From Coprinopsis marcescibilis (taxonomy: Eukaryota; Basidiomycota; Agaricomycetes; Agaricales; Psathyrellaceae): a DNA stretch of 64,000 nt. The stretch's first letter is position 1. Each line of letters begins with the position of its first letter. The DNA lies in the NCBI GenBank assembly GCA_004369085.1, contig ML210171.1, positions 128,904 to 192,903 of the forward strand, read 5' to 3'. Of this stretch, positions 57,768 through 64,000 are shown piece after piece. The translations under genes were made by a program, and so were the position numbers. The notes under the pieces were generated by a model. That model did not search any database and was not told the DNA's origin. It worked only from the letters and a program-made list of their open reading frames with translations.

Positions 57768-58656
57768 GGTGAGCAGCAGATGGGTCCACAATGCCCCTAA
57801 AATGCAAGTAACTGGAAAAGAATTGGCAGAAGAAAAGACAGAGAGAGAGACAGGAGCCGAGAAGAGCAGAAAAGAGCAGAAAAGCAAGAGAGCTAGTCGG
57901 AGGAGAAAGGTAGATAAGGGTAGTCCAGAGCCCTGCAACATTTGGGATCCTCTCGGCGGGTGGTCACAGCGGAGCACGGGATCAATAACAATTACATCAC
58001 TTCTGGCTGTCACCTATCGCCATGGCGTGCTAATCGCATTGTACCTCTTCTCTATCCCGAAACTCAAGAATTTCATTCATCCAGGAGCACTCTATCTGAC
58101 AAGCTAAAATCCATAACCTCGGACTTTGCAGCGGAAAATTCGAAGGGCAGGGATGAAAGAATTTGGCTGTTGCATGGCTGGTCGCGGTCTTGTGGCCAAC
58201 GCAAGTTGCTCCGAGTGACTAATGGGTCGCATCAATGTTCCGAACGACGGGCCCCGCCATATGCATATCAACGGGATAAATGCTGCTAATCGCGGGGTAT
58301 GGGGACATCCCAAAGCCTAAAGTTTGCCTTGCAGAACGGTAATGAAGGAGACTATGTCTCTGGATAGGCGCTAATAACTGCTACTATGTTACAAACTAAT
58401 ACGCGCCCAAAGTTTAAATGCCATATCACAACAACAATCATTAGAAGATACAGTATAAAACAGCACAACACAGCACCGTGGAAAGGGAACACAATTTCAA
58501 GATGAAAAAAACCCTACAATATACTAGAATGTAAATAATACTGCACTAGAAGTAAAATATGCCAAGAAGAATGGGTATCGTCGTCAAGAAATGCAACAAG
58601 CGGAGAGCTCAAGGAGTGTGGATCCAGTTCAATGGTCGAGGCAGCAACGGACAAGG
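57768..58656. other. Intergenic, F-box gene upstream region
   Basis: About 890 bp. The first 250 bp stay open in the F-box frame but read as low-complexity/hydrophobic leader and are probably 5' UTR. The rest holds the F-box promoter and the HMG gene 3' UTR. Confidence 0.4.
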
Positions 58657-59062
58657 TTAAGATGCAGCGTTCTTGGGATTTTTACTCGAATCCTTCCAGT
58701 TCTCGGTTGCCAGTTTGAACCTAGATACCAGGACCGAACGTCGGCATGTAAATCGGAAAAAAGGAGGGATAAAGCAAACCTCTCTTTATGTGTCAACTCG
58801 GGCTCTTCTTCCTTCAACCTTGCCATCTCAGTTTTCTGCCACACCGTCTCAGTCACAGGACGTGTTGAGGATGGGAAAAAGCAGGAACGCACCATGAAGA
58901 GGTTAAAGGCGGTCAGCTTCTTTTTTCCACCGCCGCCAGTTGATTTTGCTGCAAGGCGACATTCTCAGATCGGCATTGCTCACGAGGACACCCAAACCGA
59001 AAAGACGTACTTTTCTTGGCCGGCTTTTCCGCTACCACCTTTGCTTTGGTTGTTGGGGCCAT
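58657..59062 (-). CDS. Small HMG-box / YABBY-like protein
   Basis: Four small exons, 59062..59011, 58948..58893, 58835..58780 and 58720..58657, splice in phase to a 75-aa basic protein. Residues about 26-65 read KKLTAFNLFMKTEMARLKEE, then EPELTHKERFKLATENWKDS, which is the N-terminal half of an HMG box as in plant YABBY proteins. Basidiomycetes commonly encode one such single-domain protein. The flanks are Lys/Ala-rich (AKVVAEKPAKKTKSTGGG; end NPKNAAS). It is probably a nuclear DNA-bending or coactivator-like protein; the function is inferred from the family only. No exon is longer than 64 nt, so ORF-based searches see only fragments. Confidence 0.87.
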
Positions 59063-60138
59063 CGATATGGTATCGTATTACGAGGGTATCTGATTATTGG
59101 GCGATGTAGGACGCGAACAGAGTTCAGGTAACCTGGAGAGGAGGAATGGTTGACAAACAGGAAATAAAATGATAAATGTCAGAAACCATGGGGATTTGAG
59201 AGCAAAACCTGGATTCACTCACTGGAAGAGAGCGACGGTGGCCAAAGAGGTGAAGGAGGATGGGAGGGTGGATATAGGAAAAGGTCCAGAGGTGCATTCT
59301 GGTTTAAGGTGACGGAACTTATACGATGAGGGCATTCAAATGACAGGACTTCGATCGTGGTATCCGGTCCCCTGACACTCCTCCGGAGTCCAACGGCTAA
59401 CAGACCGTACCTGCTTCGCGGCCATGAAGCCTGCAGGACGGTAAATTCAAAAATTCAATCTCCCATCAAATCTTGTCAACGCGATTCCGTCTGGGTCCAC
59501 GGTCGCTGGCCTTATGCCCCAATGAACCGTTCTTTAGTCCTTATTCATTTTCTTGACCGTTGAGAACTGTCGCTGAAACTCGAATGTGATGCAGCAATGT
59601 TGAAGAAGGAAGGAAACGCAGGACCATCAGGTCTTCCCAAAGCAGCCATGTGGGAATCTTTTCAGTTCATTCAAACTACCATCTAAGGCATGGCAGGGGC
59701 TGGCAGGGGTAACATAAAGCTTAGTTATGCATGTCAACGTCGTCATGTATATGCTTCAGGCGCACCGTTTGTCTGACATGTCACTCTGTTGCTCTGACAG
59801 AACCCGCCAGCCCTTTTATCTTCTCAGAAATGCCTCTTCTTTGCAGTGTGAACCTCACCATTTTTTTTCACGAATTCTTATCTGAGCCACGTTGCTTGTT
59901 CCGAGAGTGACAGGGGTACGGCATTTGACGGAGCCCAAAAGAGCGCCAGATTTGACACCGGACGCGTCGCGATGGTTGCGTAACCTTCCTCCTCCACCGT
60001 GCAAGATCAACGCCTGGGACGCGTTTGATGCATGACGACCGGGATCGCAGGGGCTTAATGTGGGAAGAATCCACCGAATATTGAATCAATGGAACCGATA
60101 GACGTGGATGAAGAGCGCTGGGTAAGTACTGAGTACTA
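59063..60138. other. Intergenic, HMG gene upstream region
   Basis: 1.08 kb upstream of the HMG gene, ending at the VPS33 stop. Short ORFs only; no tRNA fold or repeat that I could support. Confidence 0.4.
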
Positions 60139-62797
60139 TCACTGAGCAGTTCCGACTTTCGGTTCTCCTGAGCGTCCTCCCGCTGTCATACTCTCAACAA
60201 GGCTCGCACCGTTGATGATTCCCGTGGTTGCAATTAAGAACCTTCGCCCTATGTTAACCGTTGATTGAGCACACGAAACGTTAGGTTATCTGGTCTGGTG
60301 ATGCGACGCACCCTTATTCTGCCGGCTCACCCATCGTATTGCAGCGATCTCCGTGTACGTACAGCCACCTAAGAAGAACACGACCGTCGTACTGGTTTGT
60401 TCTCTTAATGGCACTGTCCGTCAAAAAGTGAGAATCATGAAGAAAGAAGTCGCCAAAAGACAGTAACTTACAGTTTGCAGACATGGGAGGATTTCCGGAC
60501 CCAGTTTCATCAAATTGTCGCTGAACGGTTTGTACTGTTTCACCAGGTATACTTGACACGATATCTTCAAAACCCTTCCACCCAACGATTGGGTGTGCTT
60601 GTACTTTACTGATCGAGGCCTTGCTTTGTTCACCCGCCCCCTTTTCTCTCTCCGCAGGGTTGCTGAGAACACCACCCTTCTGGGCTATACATTGAACCAG
60701 ACGGACACTGATTGGAGCCCACCCGGAATACACGAAACTGATGTCGTTCTCCACTTCCTCTAGGGCCTCTGGGTTATCATCAATGAGCAATCGGAGTGAC
60801 TTTCGGAGCGAAGAAAACGGATATTTGGGTGTTTGTGGCGCGGATGGTGGGAGAGGAATGGGGGCGAGCATCGACAGGGAAGGTGAAGCAAGTGAAAGAA
60901 GCAGCGGTAGATTTTCGTATCCATACGCCTGCAAGACCCCATCATCAGTGTTAGTCAATTTGCTTGTTTCAAAACATAATGGCCCACCTGCAAGATGTCT
61001 CTCTTGAGAGATTCAAGGGCTTTGGTTTTAATCCCACCAATCGTTATGCTCGCGAGACAAAGCAGCCGGATGACAATTTGCATGTCAGCCCCCTGCGAAA
61101 TCAACTCCTCAATCGCGATTATCTGTGCCGATGTTTCATAGGAAGCTAAAAGATCTAAAAATCCGGTCAATAAGGATTCGGCCAATAAGGGTACTTCAAG
61201 TACTCTGCTGGATTTCCAAGGACTTATTGAATACGTCCGTTCGTGTGAGAGGTAAAATAAGTTCGGACAATCCAGTATCTGGCAACAAGGCACATCAGAA
61301 AGTAACGCGACCTCTCCAGATGGTACTCACGGAGACGTAGTGATTGATGCTCTGTCTGGAGACCACCAAGTTTACCGACAAAATCGCGGAGCTGTGCGAC
61401 AGATTTCGCTTGCAGATTGGTCTAGAACCTGACGTTAATTCTTTGATTCCAACTTCAGTGGAGTGTCTTGCCTTGTAATCCTCGTCGAGGCGCCGAGCAA
61501 CAGCATTAAGCTTTCGTCCAACCGAAGAAAAGTTGAGATCGCGCAGTTCAGCATACAACGGATCAGTCGAGGTTGCTAAGTGATACTTCTTCTTTGCGTC
61601 CTTTTTCACATTTACAATTGGAGCATTCGAGGTTGACGCTGCTGCCGATCCGCTCGCAGTATTTGGAGCAGGCGGGTTGACCAAGGAGACGGGTAATTCT
61701 ACGTGCGCTGTATTGTATGTATACCATCAGCAGCTGAAATGTTCAATTGAAGGTGAGCACGCACAGTTACGGATTCCTATCAATTCGTCGACGAGGCCTT
61801 CGTACGTCAATTGAGTGAGTAAAGGAGTTATCAAATCGACGCGACGGTCTAAAATGATCAAGGAGTCGATGTTCGCAGACGATGAGAGAACAGGTTCGAC
61901 TGCCGACTGGGATAGCTTGCCCTGCCGAGTAACTAGTCCCTCTAAACGCTGCTAGCCCATGAGTAACGCAACCACGCGACTGATTGGATTAACTTGCCTT
62001 TGCGTAATCTCCCTTGCCAACGATCTGTGGGAATGGTCCGAACAATTTCTGGAGGGATACCAATGCTTGAGCGGAGTCAAACACCACTGTTTCGTCCCCA
62101 TCCTGTCCGGAAATTCGTATATGTTGTGTGAATAGAAGGCTTGAAGAAACACTCACGACCCATAGCTCCTTGAACGCGTTGTCGTATTCAAGTGAGATAA
62201 CATCGTCCGACAACGGGATGAATTGCAGATTGAATGCTGAGATAGAAACTTCCCCGAGCACACCTTCCTCTTCCAAGATACGTGACACTAGAGTTGATAC
62301 ACGGGGGACGAGAAGAAGGGTGTACGTGTGCTTCCTTGATTCCTTGACATGCCGCTTAATCTGATCTTGCATTCTGTGAAACAGATAGATCTAAGGGGGA
62401 CGAGGTCACATACCTGCTATAGTCTTGACATGCTTTATCTTTGGCCGACAAAGGTAGATTATATTCGTGGTCGTAGATGTCAGGGGGCCCGGCTCCAGCC
62501 AGAACATCTTGTCAACGCCATGTTGCTGACCTACTGATGAGTCCAAACTCCTGAACGAAGCCGATGCACCCTACTTTCAGTAATGCAACTTCTGTAACGA
62601 GTCCAAGAGGACCGGCAAGGGTGGCATCGAGGGCCAGTGTTTTGGCACCATTGACCTGTTAAAGCATTAACAATGGGACTGTAGTCGTTGGCACAACTTA
62701 CGGAATTCAAGGCGTTGATTAGCTCCTTCTTCGCTATTTCCTTTAGCAAGTTCACATCGAGGGATTGTTCTTCTCTATCTTGGTCTGCTGATGACAT
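60139..62797 (-). CDS. VPS33: Vacuolar sorting protein Vps33 (Sec1/Munc18 family)
   Basis: SM protein of the HOPS/CORVET tethering complexes that templates SNARE assembly at the vacuole and endosome. Thirteen exons (62797..62702, 62655..62575, 62525..62414, 62365..62157, 62102..61998, 61951..61765, 61707..61472, 61421..61331, 61278..61204, 61154..60988, 60928..60472, 60413..60312, 60248..60139) give 675 aa. Landmarks: [157 protein letters not shown]; and [13 protein letters not shown]. Two introns (after 61998 and after 61472) start GC rather than GT, each with a strong AAG|GCAAG donor. Confidence 0.94.
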
Positions 62798-63080
62798 TCA
62801 AGCACGGGAGTGTCGATTAAAGCTTGGATTGAATTTGTGGAAGTAGTAGTCGAACCAGCGGCCACTGGGCCCGCGCGTTTGAGAAAACGGAAGCTTTTGC
62901 TTAGAAATTGACCTTCGGTTATCACCGAGCTATGCCAAGAGCGGGGAACCCTCTTGAACCTTCCGTCCTATAAATTAAGTTGGATTGCAAGATTGAGGAT
63001 ATACAGAAAACTTTGTATGCTACATGATGAGATGCAATTGGATAAAGTCCTTGAAAAGAAGCAATCGTTGTTTCCACAAG
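62798..63080. promoter_or_regulatory. VPS33 upstream region / NTE1 3' UTR
   Basis: 283 bp between the VPS33 start and the NTE1 stop on the same strand. No specific site recognised. Confidence 0.35.
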
Positions 63081-64000
63081 TTAGATCGAGTTCCGGCGCG
63101 CACTTTTCCCTTTCTTCTTGGCTTGATTGCTCTCGCCCCCATCGATGCAAAGAGATGGCATTCTATGCTCTTCCTCTAGCTTGTCTAGAATATCTGTTGC
63201 TGCCATATACCCCTTCTTGATGATTTCCTCACATTTACCGAACTGGAGGGTACCGTACTGCAGGGACAGTCAAATAAGGAGCAAGAACGCCAAGTGTAGA
63301 TCTTACCTCTTGGACAGGCATGGAAATATAATAGCAATTCTTCGCAACTTTAGCTTCTTCTAACGTTTTCACGCTCGATACGCTGAATTAGGCGATTAGC
63401 TTGAGCTGTTTGATCCAAACAGCCTCCACTTACTAGGCTAGTCTGCTCTGAATTTCTGTGATCGCTGGAATGTGTCGTGCGTTTGAAAAAGGATTCCAGC
63501 GATTGATTAGCAGCCACCATCCAGAGATTGTATCTCCAAAGCTTCGCGGAGAGTTATCATCGATCTGTCAATAGTGAGCAAAAGGAAAGCTGAAACAGAC
63601 GTCCCGAAACTTACGGATCCGACATCAGAGGCAAAGACAGCGCTTGCACCCATTGAGAACATGGCGGACACCTGTCGGCGACACACATCAATATGCCGCT
63701 ACATTCATTAGCAGGTCTCACACATACCGGCAGGTTGTCGACTGTAAATAGTAAATTATTCAGATGACTGCGGTTGACCAGGGCACGGAATACTTACGGT
63801 ATCCACCGTCCACGAGCAACTTTCCGTTGTCACATAAAGGAGGTAATAAACCGACCAGGGTCATGGAAGCACCTGTTCTATCAGTTAGTCTCCCTTTGGG
63901 ACCAATTTTATCGCTAAGCACGCACGAATGTATCTCCAGGCGTAGCCTGTTTCGTGTATCTCCATTCGAGAGGTCATTATATTTGTGGTGTTGCAAAAGT
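63081..64000 (-). CDS. NTE1: Lysophospholipase NTE1, 3' part (5' end beyond the window)
   Basis: ER phosphatidylcholine deacylase of the neuropathy-target-esterase family. Exons >64000..63926, 63872..63798, 63741..63728, 63671..63615, 63564..63434, 63382..63307 and 63257..63081 give the C-terminal part of the patatin domain: [57 protein letters not shown] with the catalytic-dyad Asp (DGG), and [21 protein letters not shown]. The usual NTE1 end follows ([37 protein letters not shown]), then a basic tail ending SARRNSI. The GxSxG serine, cyclic-nucleotide-binding domains and N-terminal membrane anchor would lie to the right. One exon is only 14 nt. Confidence 0.93.

Noticed and set aside
58591..59109. 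172-aa plus-strand ORF
   Set aside because: Antisense to the HMG gene, whose four minus-strand exons splice cleanly into a known domain.
59380..59420. Possible tRNA-like stretch (CTCCGGAGTCC)
   Set aside because: A local hairpin only; no acceptor stem, T-loop or B-box pattern around it.
60314..60958. VPS33 C-terminal frame read through without splicing
   Set aside because: Reading through the intron after 60472 loses the conserved [16 protein letters not shown] and [10 protein letters not shown] end; splicing restores both.
1..64000. CRISPR array, prophage or bacterial operon
   Set aside because: Spliced eukaryotic genes throughout; no direct-repeat/spacer array or phage genes.

Overview
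The window is nuclear DNA of a filamentous basidiomycete, most likely an agaricomycete (mushroom-type) fungus. The grounds are dense coding on both strands, genes cut by many introns of about 45-70 nt with GT...AG ends (a few GC...AG), and the gene families seen: alpha-type protein kinase, two DUF4246 genes, a small HMG/YABBY protein, SYO1, PalI and SIN3. There is no operon structure. Every gene model below was built by hand from splice signals and reading phase.

1-20 kb holds housekeeping genes: the 3' part of calnexin; tRNA-dihydrouridine synthase 2, convergent with the biotin subunit of methylcrotonyl-CoA carboxylase (stops 19 bp apart); a 3-hydroxyisobutyrate-dehydrogenase-like enzyme; an Ark1/Prk1-type kinase with a very long disordered tail; a CTR copper transporter with a doubtful C-terminus; an intron-containing tRNA-Trp; a trans-enoyl-reductase-like dehydrogenase; and a PalI/Rim9 pH-signalling membrane protein. 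20-36.6 kb holds a His/Ser-rich membrane-anchored protein, a stand-alone PAH-domain miniprotein just upstream of a full SIN3 corepressor, a single-pass membrane protein, and SYO1, the ribosomal-protein import chaperone.

36.7-47.6 kb is the accessory part. Two DUF4246 paralogues on the minus strand flank a 6.3 kb segment bounded by 164-bp inverted repeats that differ at one base. The segment carries two divergent genes: an intact DDE (rve-like) integrase/transposase and an alpha-type protein kinase. A 408-bp hAT-type MITE with an exact 8-bp target duplication has landed in an upstream exon of the kinase gene. I read the segment as a young transposable unit carrying a kinase as cargo.

48.4-64 kb returns to core genes: a large methyltransferase-domain protein, SF3b10 and LRP1/C1D (two RNA-processing genes sharing an 86-bp bidirectional promoter), an F-box/LRR protein, a small HMG/YABBY protein, VPS33 (13 exons, two with GC donors), and the 3' end of NTE1 lysophospholipase running off the right edge.
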